From Streptomyces sp. Tu 3180 (GTDB taxonomy: Bacteria > Actinomycetota > Actinomycetes > Streptomycetales > Streptomycetaceae): DNA of 64,000 nt. Of this stretch, positions 18,153 through 26,117 are shown one piece after another (positions within the stretch are counted from its first letter, which is position 1; the number at the start of each line of letters is the position of its first letter). The position numbers and the translations under genes were made by a program. The notes beneath the pieces were generated by a model that saw only the letters and a list, made by a program, of their open reading frames with translations, was not told the origin of the DNA and did no database searches. The stretch spans positions 6,240,001 to 6,304,000 of the forward strand of contig NZ_WOXS01000002.1 in assembly GCF_009852415.1 (NCBI RefSeq), read 5' to 3'.

Positions 18153-19646
18153 ATGACCACACTCACCAGTGGTTCGACCGACACCCTGACCCGGGACGTC
18201 CTCACCGTCCTCCAGCCCGGATTCCCCGGCACCACCGCCCCCGACTGGCTGCTCCGCCGCCTCGGTGAGGGCCTCGCCTCGGTCGGCCTGTTCGGCCGCA
18301 ACATCGCCACGCCCGGGCAGCTCGCCGCCCTGACCGCCCGGCTGCGCGCCGAACGCGACGACGTCCTGGTCGCCATCGACGAGGAGGGCGGTGACGTCAC
18401 CCGCCTGGAGGTGCGCACCGGCTCCTCCTTCCCCGGCAACCACGCGCTCGGCGCGGTGGACGACGTGTCCCTCACCCGGGAGGTGGCCGCCGAACTGGGC
18501 CGCCGTCTCGCCGCCTGCGGGGTCGACTTCAACTGGGCGCCCTCGGCCGACGTCAACGCCAACCCCGACAACCCGGTGATCGGCGTGCGGTCCTTCGGCG
18601 CCGACCCCGCCCTGGTCGCCCGGCACACCGCCGCCTACGTCACCGGCCTGCAGTCGGCGGGCGTGGCGGCCTGCACCAAGCACTTCCCCGGGCACGGGGA
18701 CACGGCCGTCGACTCCCACCTCGCGCTGCCGCGCATCGACGCGGGCCCGGCCCTGCTGGCCGAGCGGGACCTGGCCCCGTTCCGCGCGGCGATCGCCGCC
18801 GGCACCCGCGCGGTGATGAGCGCCCACCTGCTGGTCCCGGCCCTGGACCCGGACGGCCCGGCGACGCTGTCCCGGCCCATCCTGACCGAGCTGCTCCGCG
18901 GCGAACTGGGCTACGACGGCCTGATCGTCACCGACGGCATGGAGATGAACGCCATCGCCGGCACCTACGGCATCGAACGCGGCAGCGTCCTCGCCCTCGC
19001 GGCCGGCGCGGACGCGATCTGCGTGGGCGGCGGCCTGTGCGACGAGGGCATCGTGCAACGCCTCCAGGACGCGATCGTCGCCGCCGTCCGCTCCGGCGAA
19101 CTGCCCGAGGAACGGCTGGCGGACGCCGCCGCCCGGGTCCGCGCCCTGGCCGACTGGACCACGCGGGCACGGCGGTCCCCGGCCCCGCCGGCCGGGTCCG
19201 ATCCGGAGATCGGCCTCACGGCGGCCCGCCGCGCGGTGACCGTCACCCGCACCCTGCCCACCGCCCCGCCCACCGGACCGGTCCACGTGGCCACGTTCAC
19301 CCCGGTCGCGAACATCGCCGTGGGCGACGAGACGCCCTGGGGCGTCGGCGCGGAGCTGGAACGGCTGCTGCCGGGCACCAGCACCGGCTTCTTCTCCGGC
19401 CCCGACGCCGGTGAACAGGCGCTGAAGGCGGCCGAGGGCCGGCGCGTGGTCGCCGTGGTCCGCGACGAGCACCGGCATCCGTGGATGCGCGCGGCCCTGG
19501 ACACCCTGCTCGCCGCCGACCCGGACACCGTGGTCGTGGAGATGGGCGTACCGCAGTCCGCCCCGCGCGGCGCCCTGCACATCGCCACCCACGGCGCGGC
19601 CCGGGTGTGCGGGGTGGCGGCCGCGGAAGCGGTCGTCGCGGGCTGA
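18153..19646 (+). CDS. dasD: DasD-like beta-N-acetylglucosaminidase (GH3, NagZ type)
   Basis: 497 residues, no signal peptide. GH3 barrel with the NagZ signature KHFPGHGDTAVDSH at residues 176-189, whose D187 and H189 form the acid/base pair of this subfamily, and the predicted nucleophile D261 in VTDGMEM. After about residue 345 comes an additional C-terminal domain of about 150 residues, as in other actinobacterial enzymes of this group. Splits imported GlcNAc oligomers to GlcNAc in the cytoplasm, feeding amino-sugar metabolism and the DasR effector pool. Last gene of the das operon and followed by a strong terminator. Confidence 0.88.
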   Translation: MTTLTSGSTDTLTRDVLTVLQPGFPGTTAPDWLLRRLGEGLASVGLFGRNIATPGQLAALTARLRAERDDVLVAIDEEGGDVTRLEVRTGSSFPGNHALGAVDDVSLTREVAAELGRRLAACGVDFNWAPSADVNANPDNPVIGVRSFGADPALVARHTAAYVTGLQSAGVAACTKHFPGHGDTAVDSHLALPRIDAGPALLAERDLAPFRAAIAAGTRAVMSAHLLVPALDPDGPATLSRPILTELLRGELGYDGLIVTDGMEMNAIAGTYGIERGSVLALAAGADAICVGGGLCDEGIVQRLQDAIVAAVRSGELPEERLADAAARVRALADWTTRARRSPAPPAGSDPEIGLTAARRAVTVTRTLPTAPPTGPVHVATFTPVANIAVGDETPWGVGAELERLLPGTSTGFFSGPDAGEQALKAAEGRRVVAVVRDEHRHPWMRAALDTLLAADPDTVVVEMGVPQSAPRGALHIATHGAARVCGVAAAEAVVAG

Positions 19647-19652
19647 CGCGCC

Positions 19653-19692
19653 GGCGCGGCGGTCCGGGCGGTACGGCCCGGACCGCCGCGCC
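19653..19692 (+). terminator. Hairpin terminator after dasD
   Basis: Perfect 17-bp inverted repeat (19653-19669 and 19676-19692) with a 6-base loop directly after the dasD stop. The gene on the other side is convergent, so it may act both ways. Confidence 0.75.
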
Positions 19693-19855
19693 GTGTCCGT
19701 CACGACCTCATGCCGTCAGGCAGAAGTGCGGCATGCCGTCAGGGGTGCGGCTTCCTCCCCCGGCGGGCGGGGCGGCCGGCCTCGCGACGCGGGCCGCCCG
19801 GCTCCGCGGCCGCCGGGGGCGCCACAGGAGGCACGGGCGGCGGCCGCCCACCGGC

Positions 19856-20878
19856 TCAGCCCGCGGGCGCCGGCTGCATCAGCCGGGCCAGCAGGTCGTC
19901 CAGCGTGACCATGCCCGTCAGCCGTCCCGCGTCGTCGCGGACCACCGCCAGGGTGGTCCGGCGGCGGCGCAGCGCGTCGATCGCGTCGGCGACCGTCGCG
20001 GTGTCCGTCAGCTCCGGCACCGGGCGGGCCAGCTCGCGGGCGCGCGTGGCCCGGCCGCGGGCCCGGGCGACCAGGGCGTCACGGGCGTGCACCGCGCCGA
20101 GGACCGCGGTGCCCTCGCGGACGAGCAGCCGGGTGCGGTCGTGGGCGGCGGCCACCCGCAGCAGCTCGTCGACGCCGGCGTCGCCGTCGACCGAGGTGAT
20201 CCGCGCGGCCGGGACGCACAGCGCGCCGACCGGGGTCTCGGGCTCGGTCAGTGAGCGCGTGAGCAGCTGCGAGTCCGTCCGGCTGATCAGGCCGAGCCGC
20301 TCGGACTCGGTCACCAGGTGGGTGAGCTGTTCGCGGTCGTGGACGGAGGCCGACGCGTCGCGAGGGGTGACCCGGCACAGCCGCACCAGGCCGTTGCTCA
20401 CCGCGTCGAGCAGCCGGATCAGCGGCCGTACGGCCCTCACCAGCGCCCGGAAGGGCGGCGACAGCAGCATCGCGGAGCGCTCGGGACGGGCGATCGCCCA
20501 CGACTTGGGCGCCATCTCGCCGATCACCATGTGCAGGAACACCACCACGATCATCGCGACGGCGAACGCCACGCCGTAGCTGAGCGCGGCGGGCAGGCCC
20601 AGCCGGTGCAGCAGCGGGTCGAGCTCGTGGGAGATCGCGGGCTTGGACACCGAGCCCAGGCCCAGGGTGCACACGGTGATGCCCAGCTGGGCGCCGGCCA
20701 GCATCAGCGACAGCTCGCGCATGCCGGCCAGAGCCGCGCCGGCCCCGCGCCGTCCCTCGGCCGCCGCCTTCTCCATGCGGTGCCGCCTGGCGGCGACCAG
20801 CGCGAACTCGGCCGCCACGAAGAACCCGCTGCCGGCCAGCAGCAGCACGGTCACGAAGAGGGCCGTCGGGAAACTCAT
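19856..20878 (-). CDS. CorC/HlyC-family membrane protein (CNNM plus CBS)
   Basis: 340 residues. Starts MSFPTALFVTVLLLAGSGFFVAAEFALV, the first helix of a CNNM (DUF21) transmembrane domain (about residues 1-190, with GAQLGITVCTLGLGSVSKPAI and GEMAPKSWAI). A cytoplasmic pair of CBS domains follows (about 205-335). The C-terminal CorC_HlyC domain found in the upstream paralogue is absent. This family is linked to magnesium/cobalt efflux and membrane integrity; the older name hemolysin is not a function. Start overlaps the paralogue stop by 4 bp, so both are made together and may form a heteromer. Confidence 0.85.
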   Translation of the reverse strand: MSFPTALFVTVLLLAGSGFFVAAEFALVAARRHRMEKAAAEGRRGAGAALAGMRELSLMLAGAQLGITVCTLGLGSVSKPAISHELDPLLHRLGLPAALSYGVAFAVAMIVVVFLHMVIGEMAPKSWAIARPERSAMLLSPPFRALVRAVRPLIRLLDAVSNGLVRLCRVTPRDASASVHDREQLTHLVTESERLGLISRTDSQLLTRSLTEPETPVGALCVPAARITSVDGDAGVDELLRVAAAHDRTRLLVREGTAVLGAVHARDALVARARGRATRARELARPVPELTDTATVADAIDALRRRRTTLAVVRDDAGRLTGMVTLDDLLARLMQPAPAG

Positions 20879-22221
20879 GAGCGCTCCTCGGCCGTCGTCC
20901 GCTCCTCCACCAGGGGGGTGATCCGCACGCGCTCGGCCACGTGCCGGTCGAGCGTGCGCACGTCGATCACCGCGCCGCCGCCCGTGGGCAGCCCGACGGT
21001 GACCCGGTCACCGACCGCGGGGAAGCGGCCCAGCCGGTCCACGACCAGTCCGGCCACCGTGTCGTAGTCGTCCTCCTCGGGCAGGTGCACGCCGGTCGCC
21101 TCGGCCACCTCGTCCAGGCGGCGCCCGGCGTCCACGAGCCAGCCGTCGCCGTCCGCGACCGCCGGCTCGACGACCTCGTCGGACTCGTCGGCGATGTCAC
21201 CGACCAGTTCCTCGGCGATGTCCTCGTAGGTGACGACGCCGGCCACGCCGCCGTGCTCGTCCAGGACGACGGCGAACTCGTCGTCCCGCTCGCGCATCCG
21301 CGCCACCGCGTCGGGCAGCGGGAGCGTGTCCGGCAGCAGCAGCGGCCGGCGGGCCACCGCGCCCGCGGTGGCGGCGGACAGCCGGCCGGCGGGCAGCGCC
21401 GTCAGCTCGCGCACGCCCAGCACGCCCGCGACGTCGTCGGGGTGGTCGCCGAGCACGGGGTAGTTCGAGTGGCCGTGGACGGCGATCAGGCCGACCGCCT
21501 CGTCGGCGCTCGCGTCCCTGCGCACGAACACGGCGTCCGCGCGCGGCACCATCACCTCGCGCAGGGTGCGCTCGGAGAAGTCCAGCGCGTGGTCCAGCAG
21601 GGTGGCGGTGCTCTCCGGCAGCGCGCCCCGCTCGTGGGACTCGCCGATCAGATGGCCCAGCTCCTCCAGCGTGGCGCCGTGGTGCAGCTCCTCGACGGGC
21701 TCGATGCCGACGCGGCGCAGCAGCCGGTCGGCCGCGCCGTCGAAGACCCGCACGGCCGGCCCGACGACCTTCAGGTACGCCAGGGTGGAGCCGGCCAGCG
21801 CCTTCGCCAGCCGTTCCGGCACGGCGATCGCGAGGTTCTTCGGGGCCAGCTCGCCCAGCACCATCTGCACGACGGTGGCGAGGACGAAGGCCAGCACCAC
21901 GGAGACGCCGCTCACGGCCGCGTCCGGCAGGCCGAGGCCGGACAGCGCGGGGCGGAGCAGCGCGGACACCGACGGCTCGGCGACGAAGCCGACGACCAGA
22001 CCGGTGACGGTGATGCCGAGCTGGGCGCCCGACAGCATGAACGACAGCCGCTGCAGCACCTTCAGGGCGCGGGCGGCCCTCCGGTCCCCGGCCTCGGCCT
22101 CACGGGCGAGCGCGAGCCGGTCGGCGGAGACGTAGGCGAACTCCTGCGCGACGAAGTAGCCGGTGCCGGCGGTGAGCACGAACACGGCCAGCAGGCCCGG
22201 CAGGGCTTCGGCGGCACTCAT
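20875..22221 (-). CDS. CorC/HlyC-family membrane protein (CNNM, CBS, CorC_HlyC)
   Basis: 448 residues with the full family layout. CNNM membrane domain at about 1-200 (GYFVAQEFAYVSADRLALAREAEAGDRRA, GAQLGITVTGLVVGFVAEP, GELAPKNLAIAVPERLA), two CBS domains at about 215-345 (REVMVPRADAVFV, FAVVLDEHGGVAGVVTYEDIAEELVGDI), then the CorC_HlyC C-terminal domain (WLVDAGRRLDEVAEATGVHLPEEDDYDTVAGLV). Likely a divalent-cation transporter or regulator in the membrane. First gene of a two-gene minus-strand operon. Confidence 0.88.
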   Translation of the reverse strand: MSAAEALPGLLAVFVLTAGTGYFVAQEFAYVSADRLALAREAEAGDRRAARALKVLQRLSFMLSGAQLGITVTGLVVGFVAEPSVSALLRPALSGLGLPDAAVSGVSVVLAFVLATVVQMVLGELAPKNLAIAVPERLAKALAGSTLAYLKVVGPAVRVFDGAADRLLRRVGIEPVEELHHGATLEELGHLIGESHERGALPESTATLLDHALDFSERTLREVMVPRADAVFVRRDASADEAVGLIAVHGHSNYPVLGDHPDDVAGVLGVRELTALPAGRLSAATAGAVARRPLLLPDTLPLPDAVARMRERDDEFAVVLDEHGGVAGVVTYEDIAEELVGDIADESDEVVEPAVADGDGWLVDAGRRLDEVAEATGVHLPEEDDYDTVAGLVVDRLGRFPAVGDRVTVGLPTGGGAVIDVRTLDRHVAERVRITPLVEERTTAEERS

Positions 22222-22550
22222 CGAACACCACCCCGCCGGGTGCCGCGGTCAACAGTGCTGTGGCGGGATGGTCCGGGACTGTGTCCCGGGGGGTCCGTCG
22301 GTCTGGCGGACAAGCGGATGACTCCTCACGTGTGGTCTGTACCGAATGCAACGGCCGGGGCCCGGCCCGTGTTCCCGAGTGCCGGCGAGCGGCCCGCGCG
22401 CCCACCGGAGGGCCGCGCGGGCACGCGTCGCGTCGTGCGGGCCCGGCGGGAGGCGCCCCGGGACGGCGGACCGTGTCGGTGTTGGGCCGAACGGGTGGTC
22501 ATGCGTAAGAATTGCCCGATGCAGACAGCCAGTGCGACCCAGGACGGAGC
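22222..22550. other. Divergent intergenic region between the CorC pair and the SepF-like gene
   Basis: About 330 bp without a supportable gene. Contains a small hairpin (CCGGGAC/GTCCCGG, 22273-22289). The SepF-like gene is preceded by a short AT-richer stretch (about 22495-22520) that could hold its promoter. No operator was recognised. Confidence 0.5.
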
Positions 22551-22946
22551 ATGCCGGTGAACAGCCACGATGTCACCGACGAACAGTGGGAGGGGCTCGC
22601 CCAGGTCGTGCCGCTGCGGGGTCGTGACGCCTGGCCGTCCGCAGTGGGCCACCGGTCCCTACCCGAGGCCGAGACCGAGGCGCGCCGCCGCTTCGTCGTC
22701 CTGCGGGTGAACGTGTTCGCGGACGCCCGCGACGTCGCCGAGACGCTGATGGCCGGGATACCGGTGCTGCTCGACCTGACCGGGGCGGAGACGGAGGTCG
22801 CCAAGCGGGTCCTGGACTTCAGCACCGGAGTCGTCTTCGGCCTGGCGAGCGGGATGCACCGCGTGGACCGCAACGTGTTCCTGCTGACCCCGGCCGACAC
22901 GGAGGTGACCGGCCTGATGGAGGGCGTCGGGGTTCCCGGGGCGTGA
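22551..22946 (+). CDS. SepF-like cell-division protein
   Basis: 131 residues from ATG 22551 (GGACGGAG ahead). The body from about residue 45 is the SepF domain (RRFVVLRVNVFADARDVAETLMAGIPVLLDLTGAETEVAKRVLDFSTGVVFGLASGMHRVDRNVFLLTP). SepF binds FtsZ and tethers it to the membrane. The usual N-terminal amphipathic membrane-targeting helix and the long linker are replaced by a short acidic segment, so this is one of the extra SepF-like proteins of Streptomyces rather than the SepF of the division cluster. No dcw genes are nearby. A 19-bp repeat spanning its stop recurs about 160 bp downstream. Confidence 0.85.
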   Translation: MPVNSHDVTDEQWEGLAQVVPLRGRDAWPSAVGHRSLPEAETEARRRFVVLRVNVFADARDVAETLMAGIPVLLDLTGAETEVAKRVLDFSTGVVFGLASGMHRVDRNVFLLTPADTEVTGLMEGVGVPGA

Positions 22947-23117
22947 GCGGCCGGGGCTCCCGGAGGACGGGTCCCCGGAGCTCCCCGAGGACGAGCCGCC
23001 GGGTGCCGTGCGGGGCCGCGGGTGCCGGGGGCCGCCCGGGGCGGCGCGCGGCGCGTGGGGGACCGGAGGGCCGCGCGGGGAGGCGCGTGGGGTGTTCGGG
23101 GGCGTGAGCGGCCGGGG
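22938..23117 (+). repeat. 19-bp direct repeat flanking the SepF-like 3' end
   Basis: GGGGCGTGAGCGGCCGGGG occurs at 22938-22956, across the SepF-like stop codon, and again at 23099-23117. The 142 bp between are G-rich and noncoding. Probably a local duplication in low-complexity DNA. Confidence 0.5.
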
Positions 23118-23194
23118 AGGACGCGTCGCCCGATCGTAGGAAGGCCACCCGAGCGGAACGGTTCGCCCCGCATCGGCCCCTTAGCGTCCCGCAC

Positions 23195-24550
23195 ATGACC
23201 CCGCCTTCCCCCTCCTCCTCCTCGCCTTCGCCGTCCCCGTCCTCCCCGGCTTCTTCGTCCTCACCGGCCGCCCCGGACACGGACCCGTCGTCCGCGCCCG
23301 TGGCCTCGCGCACGAGCCCGGCGCCGTCCCTCCCCGGCCAGGGCACGGCGCCCGCACCGGCCGCACCGCCCACCGGGCCCCCCGGCCGTCCGCGGTCCCT
23401 GCCGGGCGTCCGTCCCGACGGCACCGCGGGACACCCCGACCGGCCGCGCGTCACCGAGCTGCTGCTGTCCGCCTTCGCCGGGCATCGCGGCGTCGAGCTC
23501 CCCCTCGGGGCGCTCACCCTGCTCGCCGGCCCCAGCGGCAGCGGCAAGACCAGCGCCCTGCGCGCCTACGAGGCCCTCGCCCGGCTCGGCGGCGGGGCCG
23601 GGCTCGACGAGGCGTTCCCCGACCCGGACGCCTGCGTGCCGGAGCGGGCCCGGGCCGACGCCCAGCACCGCCGCGGCTTCCGCATCGGCTGCACCGCCGA
23701 CGGCCCCGAGGGCCCCGTCCGGCTCGAGATCGCCGTACAGGCCGAACCCGAGCTGCGGATCGTGGGGGAGAGGCTCACGGCGGACGGACAGGTCCTGCTG
23801 GAGACCGCGCTGCGCGATCCCCGGCGCCGCACCGTGCAGGCCGCCTGGCACACGGCCGGGACGGCCCCGGTGACCCGCGCCCCCCTGCCGGACGACCGGC
23901 TCGGCACCGCACTGCTGCCGCTGCGCGTCGCCGGCAAGACGCCCGGACAGCGCAGGGTGCTCGCCGCCGCCGAGCAGATGGTGGTCGCCCTGCGCTCCGT
24001 CTTCCCCTGCGACCCCCGCCCCGAGCGGATGCGCGCGCCCGTACCGGCCGGCACCGGCCGGCTGCTCGGCGGCTGCGACAACCTCGCCGACGTGCTGTGG
24101 CGCACCCGCGTGGAGTGCGGACGCCGGCACGCGCTCCTCGTGGCGGCGGTGCGCGCCGGATGCGCCGGGCCGGTCGCCGACCTGCTCGCCGAGCCGTACG
24201 GCACGGGACGGGTCCGCGCCCTGCTCGCCCGGGGCGACGGCACCCGCACCGATCTGCGGCTGCTGGGCGACGGCGAACTGCGTTACATCGCCCTCGCGCT
24301 GGTGCTGCTCACCGGCCCCGGGGTGCTGGAGGTCGACGCACCCGGTGAGGTCCCCGCCGCGCTGCAGACCCTCACGGTGCTCGCGGACGGCCTCGACCGG
24401 GGACTGGACCCGCGGCAGCGCGCGGAACTGCTGCGGCTGGCGGCGCGGATGTGCGAGCGCGGGCACATCCGGCTGGTCGGTGCGGTGAGCGACGCCTCCC
24501 GGGTCGTGGGGACGGACGGGGCGACGGTGGTACACCTGAACCGTGACTGA
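23195..24550 (+). CDS. AAA/RecF-like ATPase of unknown role
   Basis: 451 residues. The first 85 are Pro/Ser/Ala-rich and probably disordered. The ATPase domain follows, with Walker A GPSGSGKTS at about residue 112. Towards the C-terminus LRLLGDGELRYIALALVLLTGPGVLEVDAP resembles the signature/Walker B region of RecF/SMC-like ABC ATPases. It lacks the long coiled coil of true SMC proteins and a nuclease domain is not evident. Its last 8 bp overlap the start of a MazG-type pyrophosphohydrolase gene, so the two are probably expressed together. Partner and target unknown. Start at ATG 23195; a later start near GVRPDG is possible since the leader is low-complexity. Confidence 0.7.
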   Translation: MTPPSPSSSSPSPSPSSPASSSSPAAPDTDPSSAPVASRTSPAPSLPGQGTAPAPAAPPTGPPGRPRSLPGVRPDGTAGHPDRPRVTELLLSAFAGHRGVELPLGALTLLAGPSGSGKTSALRAYEALARLGGGAGLDEAFPDPDACVPERARADAQHRRGFRIGCTADGPEGPVRLEIAVQAEPELRIVGERLTADGQVLLETALRDPRRRTVQAAWHTAGTAPVTRAPLPDDRLGTALLPLRVAGKTPGQRRVLAAAEQMVVALRSVFPCDPRPERMRAPVPAGTGRLLGGCDNLADVLWRTRVECGRRHALLVAAVRAGCAGPVADLLAEPYGTGRVRALLARGDGTRTDLRLLGDGELRYIALALVLLTGPGVLEVDAPGEVPAALQTLTVLADGLDRGLDPRQRAELLRLAARMCERGHIRLVGAVSDASRVVGTDGATVVHLNRD

Positions 24551-24917
24551 TCCGGTTGACGACACCTCCCCGGACCCGCCCGCCGGCGGGGAGCCGCGCG
24601 GTCCCCTCGACCTGGCGGGACTCCAGCGCCGCCTCGCCGAGTTCGCCGCCGCGCGGAACTGGCAGCCGTACCACACCCCCAAGAACCTCGTCGCCGCGCT
24701 CAGCGTGGAGGCGTCCGAACTGGTCGAGATCTTCCAGTGGCTGACGCCCGAGGAGTCCGCCCGCGTCATGGACGACCCCGGCACCGCGCACCGCGTCACC
24801 GACGAGGTCGCCGACGTCCTCGCCTATCTCCTCCAGCTGTGCGAGGTCCTCGGCGTCGACCCGCTGGCCGCGCTGGCGGCCAAGATCGACCGCAACGAGC
24901 ACCGGTTCCCGCTCTGA
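24543..24917 (+). CDS. MazG-like nucleotide pyrophosphohydrolase
   Basis: 124 residues from a GTG that lies inside the ATPase 3' end. A single all-alpha MazG domain: LQRRLAEFAAARNWQPYHTPKNLVAALSVEASELVEIFQWL supplies the ExxE metal motif, and VTDEVADVLAYLLQLCEVLGVDP gives the second ExxxD motif. This short type (DCTPP1/iMazG-like) hydrolyses unwanted or modified NTPs or dNTPs to the monophosphate, keeping the pool clean. Overlap with the ATPase gene implies coupling. Confidence 0.85.
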   Translation: MTDPVDDTSPDPPAGGEPRGPLDLAGLQRRLAEFAAARNWQPYHTPKNLVAALSVEASELVEIFQWLTPEESARVMDDPGTAHRVTDEVADVLAYLLQLCEVLGVDPLAALAAKIDRNEHRFPL

Positions 24918-25182
24918 GCGCGCCGCCCCGGGCCGGGCGCCTCCCGCCCTGCCCGAGAGGCCTGTCCCGCACCGGCCCCCGGGGGCGGGGGGACGGGGAG
25001 AGCGCCGGAGCGGTGAACTCCACTTTTACTCTCCGTAGTCAACTGATGAGGTGTGGGCGAATTGTTGTCCACAGATTTCGGTCTTCCTCTGGCTTTTTGT
25101 CTCACGGACCCTCACGCTGGGTAATGAGTAAGGGAGTTCAGGCAGACGCGTGGGCAGCGCGTCGGACGGACGGGGGCAGCGC

Positions 25183-25653
25183 ATGGACGCTGTGCGGCTC
25201 ATCGTGACGAGCAGGCGGGCCCTGGCCGCGGGCGGCGACGTGCCGGAGCTGCTGACCGAGGTGTGGCAGGCGCAGGCCCTCGCGCAGGCGATAGGCAGCC
25301 GCCTCGCGGTCGCCGGCCCGCCGGAACTGCGCGGCGAGGCCCTCGGACTGACGGAGCTGGCGGGCCGCGGCTGCGGTGTGCTGGACACCCCCGAGCTCGG
25401 CCCGGGGGAACTGCGCGCGGCCCAGCTCACCGAGCTGGGCGAGGCCCGCCAGTCCCTCATGTACCTCGGCGGTCTGCTCGGCGAGGTCGGCATCGCCCTG
25501 GTCGGCATCGCCTGCTCCGCGGACGACGAGGCCACGTACTGGCAGTGCATGGAGGCCATCGACGCGGCCGACGAGTCCCGGGACCGCGTCCTGGAGATGC
25601 TCCGCAAACTGGCCGACCGCGACCAGGCCCTGCCGGAGCGGGAGGCCGGCTGA
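25183..25653 (+). CDS. DUF6099 family protein
   Basis: 156 residues from ATG 25183; upstream in-frame GTG/ATG codons extend the frame but lack family similarity. All-helical, soluble, no signal peptide. Conserved Streptomyces sequence MDAVRLIVTSRRALAAG...WQAQALAQAIGSRLAVAGPPELRGEALGL, ending in an acidic helix. I recognise the family but no activity is known. Preceded by 265 bp with an unusually AT-rich patch (about 25015-25135) that likely holds its promoter. Confidence 0.75.
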   Translation: MDAVRLIVTSRRALAAGGDVPELLTEVWQAQALAQAIGSRLAVAGPPELRGEALGLTELAGRGCGVLDTPELGPGELRAAQLTELGEARQSLMYLGGLLGEVGIALVGIACSADDEATYWQCMEAIDAADESRDRVLEMLRKLADRDQALPEREAG

Positions 25654-25736
25654 CCGCGCCGGCTGACCGCACGGGCCCCCGCACCGGCCGACCGCGCCGT
25701 CTCCCGTCTCCGCGCGGCGCCGGCCGCACCGCCGGT

Positions 25737-25919
25737 TCAGCGGGCCCCGCCGCCCTCCCCGGCGTCCGCCCGCCCCGTTCCCGCCGCCTGCAGCTCCGCG
25801 TCCAGGGCCGACAGCTCCGCGTTCAGCGCCGCCATCAGCTCCTCCATCCGCTGCACCAGCCCCTGCGGCCGCCCGGCCGCGCCCTGCCGCGGCACGCTCT
25901 CTTCGGACTCTTCGGACAT
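25737..25919 (-). CDS. Small acidic protein with a C-terminal coiled-coil helix
   Basis: 60 residues from ATG 25917-25919, with a good ribosome site (GAGGAGG) 7 bp ahead. MSEESEESVPRQGAAGRP is acidic and flexible; LVQRMEELMAALNAELSALDAEL has hydrophobic heptads consistent with a short coiled coil, then a Gly/Ala tail. No family recognised. Convergent with the DUF6099 gene and divergent from the F420-type oxidoreductase. Confidence 0.6.
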   Translation of the reverse strand: MSEESEESVPRQGAAGRPQGLVQRMEELMAALNAELSALDAELQAAGTGRADAGEGGGAR

Positions 25920-26117
25920 CGACGGCCTCCTCGGCCCGTGGCCCCCGGGGAGGCCGGCAACGGATGACGTCCCGGCGCACGGGCCGGCACGGGCGCCGGG
26001 TGTTCCGGCTCCGCCCAGGCCAACGATCTTCACCGGAACGGGTCACCGGCCGCGGCCCGCCGGGCGCGCCGGGGGACCCGGCGGAGCCGTCCCGCCCCGG
26101 GCGTGCAGGATGGATGC

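Noticed and set aside
17274..19703. 809-residue minus-strand frame opposite dasC and dasD
   Set aside because: Antisense to two well-supported genes; compositionally biased.
20318..21067. Plus-strand frame between the two CorC/HlyC genes
   Set aside because: Antisense to both membrane-protein genes, no start signal, His/Gln-rich composition.
25015..25135. AT-rich patch as a mobile-element end or attachment site
   Set aside because: No repeats, tRNA or integrase nearby; most simply a promoter region for the DUF6099 gene.
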